A stretch of 64,000 nucleotides of DNA from Sediminivirga luteola. GTDB lineage: Bacteria > Actinomycetota > Actinomycetes > Actinomycetales > Brevibacteriaceae. The stretch is from contig NZ_BMFY01000003.1 of NCBI RefSeq assembly GCF_014639315.1, positions 248,001-312,000 of the forward strand, in the 5' to 3' direction. Below the pieces are notes generated by a model. The model was not told the DNA's origin. It ran no database searches and saw only the letters and a list, made by a program, of their open reading frames with translations. Both the position numbers and the translations under genes were made by a program. Shown here one piece after another: positions 35,387-43,998 of the stretch (within the stretch, counting starts at the first letter, position 1; each line of letters opens with the position of its first letter).

Positions 35387-36187
35387 TCAGGGCAGTTCGA
35401 CCTCCGGCGCGGGCGGGGGAGTGCCGCCCCAGGCCGGGCACAGCGGGCGGAAATGGCACCAGTCGCACAGCCGGGACTTCACCGGGCGCCACCGCCCGGT
35501 TTCGGCGGCGCGGCGGATCTCGGCCCACACGTCGGTGATCTGGGCCAGCGCCAGGTCCGTCTCCTCCTGCGTCGGCCGCGAGCGCACCACGGTCCCGCTG
35601 CCGAGGTACATCAGCTGCAGGGTGTGCGGCAGGACCCCGCGGGTGAGCAGCATGAGCACGGCGTAGAAGCGCATCTGGAACTGGGCCTCACGGCTGTACT
35701 GCGGTCTGGGCTGCCGGCCGGTCTTGTAGTCGACCACGCGCATCTGGCCCCCGGGAGCGATGTCGATGCGGTCGACGAAGCCGCGCAGCACGAGCCCGTC
35801 CTGGAGCGTGTGCTGCACGAACTCCTCCCGGCCGCTGGGTTCGAGCCGCTGAGGCAGCTCCAGGTCGAAATAGTTCGTGAAGAGCCGTTCGGCCTCGGCG
35901 AGCCAGACACGCAGCTCCTCCTCGCCGCTGAACAGCTCGGCGTGGGCCGGCTCGGCCGCCAGCAGCGTCTCCCACGCCGGGGCGATGAGCGATCCGGCGC
36001 GCTCCGGCTGACGGTCCGCCGCGGGCAGATCGAACAGCGCATCCAGCGCCGCGTGCACCAGGGTGCCCTTGAGCGCGGCCTTCGAGGGCGGCTCCGGCAG
36101 TTTGTCGACCGCGCGGAACCGGTACTTCAAGGGGCACTGGAGGAAGTCGTTGGCCCGGGACGGGGACAGCGCGTTGAGAACGACCAT
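35387..36187 (-). CDS. RecB-family PD-(D/E)XK exonuclease with Fe-S-type cysteines
   Basis: A 266-aa nuclease-like protein (COG2887 type). Near the N-terminus SPSRANDFLQCPLKYRFRA supplies the first Cys. The nuclease core is GFVDRIDIAPGGQMRVVDYKTG, with the D-x-K residues and a following Q-x-x-x-Y motif (EAQFQMRFYAVL). The C-terminus CDWCHFRPLCPAW supplies three more Cys, the arrangement of the AddB-like 4Fe-4S cluster. It probably trims DNA in repair. The ATG at 36187 lies 34 bp from the divergent protease gene. Confidence 0.9.
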   Translation of the reverse strand: MVVLNALSPSRANDFLQCPLKYRFRAVDKLPEPPSKAALKGTLVHAALDALFDLPAADRQPERAGSLIAPAWETLLAAEPAHAELFSGEEELRVWLAEAERLFTNYFDLELPQRLEPSGREEFVQHTLQDGLVLRGFVDRIDIAPGGQMRVVDYKTGRQPRPQYSREAQFQMRFYAVLMLLTRGVLPHTLQLMYLGSGTVVRSRPTQEETDLALAQITDVWAEIRRAAETGRWRPVKSRLCDWCHFRPLCPAWGGTPPPAPEVELP

Positions 36188-36221
36188 GCTCCCCAATCTT
36201 AGGCCCCGTAGAATGACGAGC

Positions 36222-37379
36222 ATGCCGGACACGACCGTCGCCCATCGCGGCCTGCCACGGGGCCTGCGGCTGGGCCGTCTCCTCGGCGCCCCCATCGTGC
36301 TCGACTGGTCCTGGTTCTTCGCCGCCGGCATCATCACGGCCGTCTTCACGCCCTGGGTGCTGACGATGCGCCCGGATCTGGGCGGAACCGCCGTCGCCGT
36401 GGCCTTCTGCTACGCCGTTCTGCTCTTCGCCTCGGTGTTCCTGCACGAGGTGGCGCACGGCGTCGCGGCCCGCGCCTACGGCAGCACCGTCGTGTCCATC
36501 GTGCTGAACGTCTGGGGCGGCTACACGGACACCCTCCCGGGCCGGCCCAAGGAATCCCCGCAGGCCGCGACCCAGGGGATCGTGATCGCCGTTGTCGGTC
36601 CCGTGGTGAACTTCGTCCTGGCCGGCGTCGGGTGGATCGCCCTCCAGGCCACGCAGGCCGGGAGCATCGCCTGGCTGCTGCTGGTCGCGGTGACCTTCGC
36701 GAACGTCGCCCTGGGCACCGTGAACATCCTGCCGGGCATCCCGCTCGACGGCGGGCGCGCGCTGCAGCATCTCATCTGGCGGCTCACCGGCAGCCTCTCC
36801 AAGGGCACCGTCATCGCCTGCTGGCTCGGCTACGGCTTCATCGTCGTGCTGCTGGCGGTCGTGGTGCTGCCGCCGCTGCTCAAGGGTCAGCTGCCGGACA
36901 TCATCGTGCTGGTGTGGACCGTGAGCATCGCGGCGGTGCTGTGGTTCTACATCCACAAAGAGCTGCGCGTCGCGCGCCTGCAGCGCCGCATCGAGACCTA
37001 CGACCTGAGCCGGCTGGTGCAGCCGGCCATCGCCGCGGACCGGCTGACCAGCATCGCCGAGGCGATTCGCTCGGCCGAACGCGAGGACGGTTCCGCCCTC
37101 ATCATCGTGGTGGACTCCCAGGGCATCCCGATGGGCATCGTCGATCGCTCCGCGGCCCGCCGCATCCCGGTGGAGCAGTGGAACGACGTCACCCTGGACC
37201 AGGTCTCCCGCGTACTGGGCCCCTGGATCGGCGTGCCGGAGGACATCACCGCCGTGCACCTGGTCGAGGAACTCCAGCTGCGGGACTCGACCGCCTTCGT
37301 GCTGCTGCTGCGCGGCAACACCCTCGTCGGCCTGCTCGATGTGCAGGAACTCTCAGACGACATCTTGCACCCGGGGTGA
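36222..37379 (+). CDS. Site-2 protease family (M50) intramembrane metalloprotease
   Basis: A 385-aa membrane protein with about six hydrophobic segments. The zinc-binding motif is SVFLHEVAHGVAARAYG. The third ligand lies in VNILPGIPLDGGRALQHL. A C-terminal cytoplasmic region from about residue 260 looks like a degenerate CBS pair (SALIIVVDSQGIPMGIVDR). This is the Rv2625c-like class, not the PDZ-containing RseP class. Start ATG at 36222 is chosen because TAGAAT lies 7 nt upstream and overlaps the other candidate ATG at 36213. Confidence 0.9.
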   Translation: MPDTTVAHRGLPRGLRLGRLLGAPIVLDWSWFFAAGIITAVFTPWVLTMRPDLGGTAVAVAFCYAVLLFASVFLHEVAHGVAARAYGSTVVSIVLNVWGGYTDTLPGRPKESPQAATQGIVIAVVGPVVNFVLAGVGWIALQATQAGSIAWLLLVAVTFANVALGTVNILPGIPLDGGRALQHLIWRLTGSLSKGTVIACWLGYGFIVVLLAVVVLPPLLKGQLPDIIVLVWTVSIAAVLWFYIHKELRVARLQRRIETYDLSRLVQPAIAADRLTSIAEAIRSAEREDGSALIIVVDSQGIPMGIVDRSAARRIPVEQWNDVTLDQVSRVLGPWIGVPEDITAVHLVEELQLRDSTAFVLLLRGNTLVGLLDVQELSDDILHPG

Positions 37380-37426
37380 GGGCGCAGCTCACGCCGATGC
37401 CGGTGAGCCGATAGACTGGCGGGCAA

Positions 37427-38485
37427 ATGACGACCACCACTCCTATCGGGGCTGAAGACCGCCGGGGCCCGTTCCGCGCCGGCGACAAGGTCCAGCTCAC
37501 CGATGCCAAAGGCCACCTGCACACCATCGTCCTGGAGTCCGGCAAGGTCTTCCACACCCACCGGGGCGCGCTGCACCACGACGAGCTGATCGGCCTGCCC
37601 GAGGGCGTGGTGGTCCGCAACACCGCCGGACACCAGTACCAGGCGCTGCGGCCGCTGCTGAGCGACTTCGTGCTGTCCATGCCGCGCGGTGCCGCCGTGA
37701 TCTACCCGAAGGACGCCGCGCTCATCGTCACGATGGGGGACATCTACCCGGGTGCGCGCGTCGTCGAGGCCGGTGTCGGCTCGGGTGCGCTCACCCTGTC
37801 CCTGCTACGCGCGGTCGGCGAGCACGGCAGCGTGCACTCCTTCGAGCTGCGCGAGGAGTTCGCGCAGATCGCTGCCGGGAACATCCGCGACTTCTTCGGC
37901 CGGGAGCACCCGGCCTGGCGCTGCACCCTCGGGAACCTGGCCGAAGAGCTGCCGCGCGCGGTGGAGGCCGGGAGCGTCGACCGGATCGTGCTGGACATGC
38001 TGGCCCCCTGGGAGTGCCTGGAAGCCGTGCAGCACGCCCTGGCACCGGGCGGCGTGCTGGTGGTCTACGTCGCCACGGCGACCCAGCTGTCCCGCACCGT
38101 CGACGCGCTCCAGGCCACCGGCCGCTTCACCGAGCCGCGCTCTTTGGAGACCATGCTGCGGGACTGGCACCTCGAAGGGCTCGCGGTGCGGCCCGAGCAC
38201 CGGATGATCGGGCACACGGGGTTCCTGCTCTTCGCACGGCTGCTGGCCGGGGACACCGAGCCGCTGCGGCGGCGTACCCGCCCGCAGGGCAGCGAGCCGA
38301 CGGAAGAGGACCGCCAGGCGTGGACCGGCGGGGAGTTCACCGAGGACGCCCTGGGCGTCCGCGAGGCCACGCCCAAGAAGCTGCGCCGGGTGCAGCGCGA
38401 GGCCGGCCGGCGAGCCGATATCGTCGCCGCGCGTTCGGCCGAGGACGCCGGCGCGGACGAGAGCGAACAGGAGGCAGGCGCATGA
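37427..38485 (+). CDS. trmI: tRNA (adenine-58-N1)-methyltransferase
   Basis: A 352-aa SAM-dependent enzyme that methylates A58 in the T-loop of tRNA. The N-terminal beta domain has [19 protein letters not shown], and the Rossmann domain starts at [20 protein letters not shown] (SAM motif I). [15 protein letters not shown] and [18 protein letters not shown] follow. The charged tail is typical of actinobacterial members. In many actinobacteria trmI precedes the proteasomal ATPase gene; here they overlap by 4 bp (ATGA). TAGACT lies 9 nt before the ATG. Confidence 0.93.
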   Translation: MTTTTPIGAEDRRGPFRAGDKVQLTDAKGHLHTIVLESGKVFHTHRGALHHDELIGLPEGVVVRNTAGHQYQALRPLLSDFVLSMPRGAAVIYPKDAALIVTMGDIYPGARVVEAGVGSGALTLSLLRAVGEHGSVHSFELREEFAQIAAGNIRDFFGREHPAWRCTLGNLAEELPRAVEAGSVDRIVLDMLAPWECLEAVQHALAPGGVLVVYVATATQLSRTVDALQATGRFTEPRSLETMLRDWHLEGLAVRPEHRMIGHTGFLLFARLLAGDTEPLRRRTRPQGSEPTEEDRQAWTGGEFTEDALGVREATPKKLRRVQREAGRRADIVAARSAEDAGADESEQEAGA

Positions 38486-40212
38486 CCAGCTCCGAGACCC
38501 GTGCCGCCGAGGCGCGCCAGGAGATCGCCCAGCTGCGCCGGCAGATCTCCGAAGCCGCCAAACGCAATGAGACCCTCTCATCTACCCTGCGCGCAGCGCG
38601 GGAGGAGCTCACCCGGCTGCGCGCCGAGGCCGAACGGCTCGCCGAGCCGCCCAACACCTGGGCCACCCTGCTGAAGATCATCCCCGCCGCGGAGGACGAC
38701 CCCGAGGCCGTGCCCTACGCGGACATCCTCCACGGCGGCCGCAAGATGCGCGTGGCCGTCTCCGCCTCGCTGCCGCTGGGCGAGCTCGTCCCGGGCCGGG
38801 AGGTGCGGCTCAGCGAGGGGCTGGTCGTCATCGGCGCCGGGGACTTCCCGGGCGAGGGGACCGTCATGGTGGTCAAGGACGTGCTCCCGCCGGACCGGGT
38901 GCTGGTGGCCGGCCCCACCGACGAGGAGCGGGTGCTGCTGCTCTCGGACCGGCTGCGGCGGCAGCGGCTCCGGCCGGGCGATCCCGTGCTCGCCGACGCC
39001 CGTAGCCAGTTCGCCCTCGAAGTCGTGCCCAAGCCCGACGCCAAGAACCTCCTGCTGGAGGTCGTGCCGGACATCTCCTACGCGGACATCGGCGGCCTCC
39101 AGCCGCAGATCTCCATGATCCAGGACGCCGTGGAGATGCCCTTCCGGCACCCCGAGCTGTTCCGCGAGCACGGCCTGAAACCGCCCAAGGGCATCCTGCT
39201 CTACGGGCCGCCCGGCTGCGGCAAGACGCTCATCGCCAAGGCCGTGGCGAACTCCCTCGCCGACCGTTCCGCCGGGCACGGCGCAGCCGGCACGGGCGGT
39301 TCAGACGGCACCCCGGTCACCAGCTACTTCCTCAACATCAAGGGGCCGGAACTGCTGGACAAGTACGTCGGCGAGACTGAACGGCAGCTGCGCAGCATCT
39401 TCGCCCGCGCCCGCGAGAAGGCCACCGAGGGCAACCCGGTCGTGGTCTTCTTCGACGAGATGGACTCGCTGTTCCGGACCCGCGGCACCGGGGTCTCCTC
39501 CGATGTCGAGACCACCATCGTGCCGCAGCTGCTCAGCGAGATCGACGGCGTGGAGCGGCTGGACAACGTGATCGTCATCGGCGCGTCCAACCGCGAGGAC
39601 ATGATCGACCCGGCCATCCTGCGCCCGGGGCGCCTCGACGTGAAGATCCGCATCGAACGGCCGGACCGGGACGCCGCCCGGGACATCTTCAGCAAGTACC
39701 TCACCGCGGCGCTTCCGCTGCACGAGGCCGAGCTGCGCCGGCACGGGAGCCCGGAGGAGACCGCTGCGGCGCTCATCGACGTGGCCGTGGACTGCATCTA
39801 CGCCCGCGAGGAGCGCAACGCCTATCTGGCGGTCACCTACGCCGACGGCGACCAGGAGACGCTCTACTTCGGCGACTTCGCCTCCGGCGCCATGATCCAG
39901 AACGTCGTGGACCGGGCCAAGAAGCACGCCATCAAGGACCTGCTCGCCACGGGCGAACGCGGCCTGCGCGAGGAACATGTGCGCCGCGCCTGCGCGGAGG
40001 AGTTCGCCGAGCACGAGGACCTGCCCAACACCTCGAATCCCGATGAGTGGGCCCGGATCTCCGGCCGGAAGGGCGAGCGGATCACGCATCTGCGTGTCAT
40101 CCGGCACGGCGAGCACGCTGCCGGCCCGGCGGACGCCCCGGCCGGCACCGCGACGGGGACACCTGGGGGAGTGCCGGTCGAGGACGTGCGTCCCGCCGGC
40201 GGATTGCTCTGA
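38482..40212 (+). CDS. arc: Proteasome-associated AAA ATPase (ARC/Mpa)
   Basis: The hexameric unfoldase feeds pupylated proteins to the 20S core. The 576-aa protein has an N-terminal coiled coil (about residues 8-55) that binds Pup in homologues. Tandem OB folds follow (about 60-200), then the AAA module: Walker [14 protein letters not shown], Walker [12 protein letters not shown], sensor 1 [10 protein letters not shown] and the Arg finger region ILRPGRLD. The last residues are VRPAGGLL, without the Gln-Tyr-Leu end known from Mpa. It is coupled to trmI and, unusually, separated from dop by 6 kb. Confidence 0.94.
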   Translation: MTSSETRAAEARQEIAQLRRQISEAAKRNETLSSTLRAAREELTRLRAEAERLAEPPNTWATLLKIIPAAEDDPEAVPYADILHGGRKMRVAVSASLPLGELVPGREVRLSEGLVVIGAGDFPGEGTVMVVKDVLPPDRVLVAGPTDEERVLLLSDRLRRQRLRPGDPVLADARSQFALEVVPKPDAKNLLLEVVPDISYADIGGLQPQISMIQDAVEMPFRHPELFREHGLKPPKGILLYGPPGCGKTLIAKAVANSLADRSAGHGAAGTGGSDGTPVTSYFLNIKGPELLDKYVGETERQLRSIFARAREKATEGNPVVVFFDEMDSLFRTRGTGVSSDVETTIVPQLLSEIDGVERLDNVIVIGASNREDMIDPAILRPGRLDVKIRIERPDRDAARDIFSKYLTAALPLHEAELRRHGSPEETAAALIDVAVDCIYAREERNAYLAVTYADGDQETLYFGDFASGAMIQNVVDRAKKHAIKDLLATGERGLREEHVRRACAEEFAEHEDLPNTSNPDEWARISGRKGERITHLRVIRHGEHAAGPADAPAGTATGTPGGVPVEDVRPAGGLL

Positions 40213-40250
40213 CGGCCCTGACAGCCCGGCTTGTTGCCAAGACCGTACGG

Positions 40251-40265
40251 CTGTGACGGTCACAG
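40251..40265. promoter_or_regulatory. Palindrome upstream of the TAXI-TRAP operon
   Basis: CTGTGACGGTCACAG is a perfect palindrome of 7-bp arms around one base, 102 bp before the start of the TAXI gene. A possible -10 hexamer TACGAT lies at 40272-40277. The layout fits an operator for a FadR/GntR- or CRP-like regulator of the transporter. It could also help to terminate arc transcription. Confidence 0.45.
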
Positions 40266-40367
40266 TTCCGCTACGATCAGGTGCTCTCGCAGACAAGGAA
40301 CGTGGTGGCCTGACCGGTCTCACCTAGGATGGCCGGGAATCACCACCGACTCGAAGGAGAGTTACCT

Positions 40368-41387
40368 ATGACCGGCCAGCAGCGGCAATCCCGGACGGCC
40401 CGGAGGTTCCGGCGCGGCATGACGGCGGGTGCCGGCCTCGCGGCGGCGGCACTCGTGCTGAGCGCCTGCGGTGGCGGCTCGGACGCGGGCGACGGCGGGC
40501 AGGGCAGTGAGGACGCGGAGTTCCTGACCATCGCCACCGGTGGCTCCTCCGGCGTCTACTACCAGATCGGCGCCACCATGGCCGATATGCTCCGCGAGGA
40601 GCTCGGTTCCGACACCTCGGTCCAGGCGACCGGCGCGACCGCCGAGAACATCAACCTGCTCACCGACGGCAACGCGGAGCTCGCCTTCGCCATGGGCGAC
40701 GCCGTCGTCCAGGCGCTGGAGGGCACCGGCCCGTTCGAGGACGACGCCCGTGAGGGGCTCGTGGCCATCGCGGCGCTCTATCCGAACACGGTCCAGCTGG
40801 TGGCCACCACGGCCTCCGGCATCGAATCGGTGGAGGACCTCGCCGGCCGGAACGTCGCGGTCGGCGATGTCGGATCCGGCGTGGAACTCAACGCGCAGAT
40901 GGTGCTCGGTGCCTACGATCTGAGCTACGACGACATCAACGCGGACTACCTCTCCTACGCCGAGGCCACCGACCAGATGGCCAACGGCCACATCGACGCC
41001 GCCTTCGTCACCTCGGGCGTGCCCAACCCGACCCTCACCGAGCTGGGCACCAACACGGACTTCATCGTGGTGCCGATCGACGGCGACGGCGCCGAGACCC
41101 TGCTGACCGAGTACGACTTCTTCTCCGAGGACGTCGTGCCCGGTGGCACCTACCTGCAGGAGGAGGACGTGCCCACCGTGGGCGTGACCAACCATCTGCT
41201 GGTGGGCGAGCAGCTGAGCGAGGACGCCGTCTACGACATCACCGCCACGCTGTTCGACAATCTCGACCGGCTGCACGGCTCGCACAGCGCCGCGGAGGTC
41301 ATCACCCTGGAGACCGTGACCGAGGGCCTCGTGGTGCCGTTGCATCCCGGTGCCGAGCGGTACTTCGACGAGCAGGGCGTGCTCTAA
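40368..41387 (+). CDS. TAXI-family TRAP transporter solute-binding lipoprotein
   Basis: A 339-aa extracytoplasmic lipoprotein that captures the substrate for a TAXI-TRAP secondary transporter. It has an Arg-rich head, a hydrophobic stretch and the lipobox LVLSAC (Cys34). The mature part begins with the family motif LTIATGGSSGVYYQIGATMAD. DGNAELAFAMGDAVVQALEG, GDVGSGVELNAQM and the C-terminal PLHPGAERYFDEQGVL are typical. AAGGAGA precedes the ATG. Known TAXI proteins bind glutamate, 2-oxoglutarate or similar acids; the ligand here is not known. It is the first gene of a three-gene operon. Confidence 0.92.
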   Translation: MTGQQRQSRTARRFRRGMTAGAGLAAAALVLSACGGGSDAGDGGQGSEDAEFLTIATGGSSGVYYQIGATMADMLREELGSDTSVQATGATAENINLLTDGNAELAFAMGDAVVQALEGTGPFEDDAREGLVAIAALYPNTVQLVATTASGIESVEDLAGRNVAVGDVGSGVELNAQMVLGAYDLSYDDINADYLSYAEATDQMANGHIDAAFVTSGVPNPTLTELGTNTDFIVVPIDGDGAETLLTEYDFFSEDVVPGGTYLQEEDVPTVGVTNHLLVGEQLSEDAVYDITATLFDNLDRLHGSHSAAEVITLETVTEGLVVPLHPGAERYFDEQGVL

Positions 41388-41412
41388 GGACCGGTCCGGC
41401 CGGACCGGGGCG

Positions 41413-41883
41413 ATGACCTCCTCCGTCTCCCGGCGGCGGCTGCTGACCTACGCGGGTCCGGCGGCCGCCGCCGTGGCGCTGGCCGGCTGCGGCATCGGGC
41501 GCCGTGTGCTCGTCTGCCGTCATCAGCGCACCGGCGAGGTCTACGCCGAGCTGCCGATCACGGCGGAATCGGAGATCACCCACTCCTGGATCCACTCCAT
41601 CGAACTGTCCCGCTGGACGGACGTCTACCGGGTGCACGGCGAGGGCCTCCTCCTGGTGGCCACCAGCTTCCAGGAATACGGCGCGGGCATGCCGCTGGAC
41701 GAGGGCGACGTCTCCCTCCGGGACGGCAGGGTGGTGATCGAGAACATCGACCGCCCGTTCGAGGCCATCCGCTGGATGCACTCGCACCGGGTGGACTACC
41801 GCATCGGCGTCGACGGCCACGACGACCTGATCGACACGCTGAGACTCCCCGACAAGGAACCACTGGAACTGAGACCCCAATGA
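41413..41883 (+). CDS. DUF1850 domain lipoprotein of the TRAP operon
   Basis: A 156-aa protein with a twin-arginine-like head (SRRRLLTYAG) and the lipobox LAGC (about residue 26). The DUF1850 domain shows ITHSWIHSIELSRWTDVYRV, FQEYGAGMPLDEGD and the C-terminal DYRIGVDG. DUF1850 proteins often sit between the TAXI binding protein and the fused permease, as here. The biochemical role is unknown. The stop overlaps the permease start (ATGA), so the two are coupled. Confidence 0.87.
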   Translation: MTSSVSRRRLLTYAGPAAAAVALAGCGIGRRVLVCRHQRTGEVYAELPITAESEITHSWIHSIELSRWTDVYRVHGEGLLLVATSFQEYGAGMPLDEGDVSLRDGRVVIENIDRPFEAIRWMHSHRVDYRIGVDGHDDLIDTLRLPDKEPLELRPQ

Positions 41884-43907
41884 GCAGATCAGACAAACAC
41901 GACCCCGCGCAGCCGGCGGCCGAGGGCGAGACCATCGAGGTCATCCCGCACGACGAGGACGAGCGCAGGGCCCGGGAGAAGGAGGCGGCCGCGGCCGCCG
42001 CCAAGTACGATGCGGAGTCCCGGGTCCGCGAGACCCGATGGAAGCCGCTGGCGCTGCTGATCAGCGGCGTGGCGGTCTTCACCGCGCTGTACCACATGTA
42101 CACCGCGTACTTCGGCACGCCGCCGACGCTGATCCACCGTTCGCTGCACGTGAGCCTGATCCTCTTCCTGGTCTTCATGCTCTACCCGCCGGCACGCCGG
42201 GCACGCGCCGCCTGGTGGCGGATCCCCGACGCCGTGCTCGCCCTGGCCGCCTTCGTGCCGACGCTCTATCTGGTGCAGAACTACGAGCAACTCGTGCTGC
42301 AGGCCGGGCGCTACACCTCCACCGACATCCTGGTGGCGACCCTGCTGGTGGTGCTGGTGCTCGAGGCCGCCCGGCGCGTGACCGGCTGGGCGCTGCCGAT
42401 CCTGGCGTTGCTGTTCATCCTGTTCGGCCTGTACGGCCGCGAACTGCCCGGCCTGTTCCGGCACCGCGGCTACGACTGGGACACCCTGGCCTACAACTTC
42501 TTCGCCACCACTGAGGGCATCTTCGGCACCGCCATCGGCGTCTCTGCCACCTATATCTTCCTGTTCATCCTCTTCGGCGCCTTCCTGGCGAAGTCCGGGA
42601 TGAGCCAGATGTTCAACGACCTCGCCCTGGCCATCGCCGGCCAGGGCCGTGGCGGCCCGGCCAAGGTCGCCACCCTGGCCTCCGGCTTCATGGGGTCCAT
42701 CAACGGCGCCGCGATCGCGAACGTGGTCTCCACCGGCGCGTTCACCATCCCGCTGATGAAGAAGATCGGCTACACCCGCACCTTCGCCGGCGCCGTCGAG
42801 TCCACCGCCTCCGTCGGCGGCCAGATCCTCCCGCCGATCATGGGTGCCGCGGCGTTCATCATGGCCGAGACCCTGGGCGTGCCGTATACCACCGTGGCGC
42901 TGGCGGCGATCGTCCCGGCGCTGCTGTACTACGTCAGCCTGATCGGCCAGATCCACCTGCGTGCCACCCGGATGGGGCTCAAGGGCATCGCGAAGGAGAA
43001 CCTGCCGGATGTGCTCGGCGTGCTCAAAGACCGCGGCCATCTGCTCATCCCGCTGGCCTTCCTGCTGTACATGCTGTTCTTCTCCGGCCGCACCATCCTG
43101 TACTCGGCGTTCCTGACGATCCTGGTCACCATCGCGGTGGCCATGCTGCGCAAGACCACGCGCATGACGCCGCTGCAGATCCTGCAGGCGCTCGAGGACG
43201 GCACGCGCTCGGCGCTGGGCGTGGCGGTGGCCTGCGCCTCGGTGGGCGTCATCGTCGGCGTCGTGACCGTCTCCGGTTTCGGCGTCACCCTGGCCGGCGC
43301 GATCGTCTCGCTCAGCGGGGGAGTGCTGTTCTGGACGCTGGTGATGACGATGGTCGCCTGCCTCGTGCTGGGCATGGGCCTGCCGTCGATCCCGGCGTAC
43401 ATCATCACCGCCACGATGGCCGCGCCCGCGCTCACCGAGCTCGGCGTCGAGCCGATCGTGGCGCACCTGTTCGTGTTCTACTTCGGCCTGTTCGCCAACA
43501 TCACCCCGCCGGTCGCGCTGGCCTCCTTCGCCGCGGCGGGCATCAGCGGCGGCAGCCCCATGCGCACCGGCGTGGCGTCCCTGAAGCTCGCCAGCGCCGG
43601 CTTCGTGATCCCGTACATCTTCGTGTACAACCCGGACCTGCTGCTGCGCGATGTGGACTTCCTCACCGGGGTGACCGTGGTGGCCTCCGCGGTCGTGGCG
43701 GTGCTGCTGCTGGCCACCGCGATCGAGGGGCACTTCATGGTGGACATGCCGTGGTACGCCCGGATCGTGATCGCCGCCGGCGCGCTCATGATGCTCAACA
43801 CCAATATGCTCTACGACCTGATCGGCATCGGCCTGGTGGTGCTGGTCCTGGGGTTCCAGATGATCCGCGCCCGGGCCGCCGGGCAGCTGAGCCTCAGAGC
43901 TATCTGA
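41880..43907 (+). CDS. TRAP transporter permease, fused small (4TM) and large (12TM) subunits
   Basis: A 675-aa membrane protein. A charged cytoplasmic head of about 50 residues precedes four helices of the DctQ type and then about 12 helices of the DctM type. Family motifs include SGFMGSINGAAIANVVSTGAF, VESTASVGGQILPPIMGAAAF, LGMGLPSIPAYIITATMAAPAL and FGLFANITPPVALASFAAAG. It uses an ion gradient to import the solute delivered by the TAXI protein. The next gene is 91 bp downstream. Confidence 0.93.
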   Translation: MSRSDKHDPAQPAAEGETIEVIPHDEDERRAREKEAAAAAAKYDAESRVRETRWKPLALLISGVAVFTALYHMYTAYFGTPPTLIHRSLHVSLILFLVFMLYPPARRARAAWWRIPDAVLALAAFVPTLYLVQNYEQLVLQAGRYTSTDILVATLLVVLVLEAARRVTGWALPILALLFILFGLYGRELPGLFRHRGYDWDTLAYNFFATTEGIFGTAIGVSATYIFLFILFGAFLAKSGMSQMFNDLALAIAGQGRGGPAKVATLASGFMGSINGAAIANVVSTGAFTIPLMKKIGYTRTFAGAVESTASVGGQILPPIMGAAAFIMAETLGVPYTTVALAAIVPALLYYVSLIGQIHLRATRMGLKGIAKENLPDVLGVLKDRGHLLIPLAFLLYMLFFSGRTILYSAFLTILVTIAVAMLRKTTRMTPLQILQALEDGTRSALGVAVACASVGVIVGVVTVSGFGVTLAGAIVSLSGGVLFWTLVMTMVACLVLGMGLPSIPAYIITATMAAPALTELGVEPIVAHLFVFYFGLFANITPPVALASFAAAGISGGSPMRTGVASLKLASAGFVIPYIFVYNPDLLLRDVDFLTGVTVVASAVVAVLLLATAIEGHFMVDMPWYARIVIAAGALMMLNTNMLYDLIGIGLVVLVLGFQMIRARAAGQLSLRAI

Positions 43908-43998
43908 CCGCCGGCGTAACGGGGGCGCCTCCCGCCGCGCCGGTGCCCAGCAGGTAGCGTTGCCGGCACGCAGGCACAACCGGCGACGGGGGAGCATC

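Noticed and set aside
40213..40250. Frameshift at the end of arc hiding a QYL tail
   Set aside because: The other two frames around 40180-40215 do not encode a Tyr-Leu end near a stop, so an error cannot be shown from this sequence.
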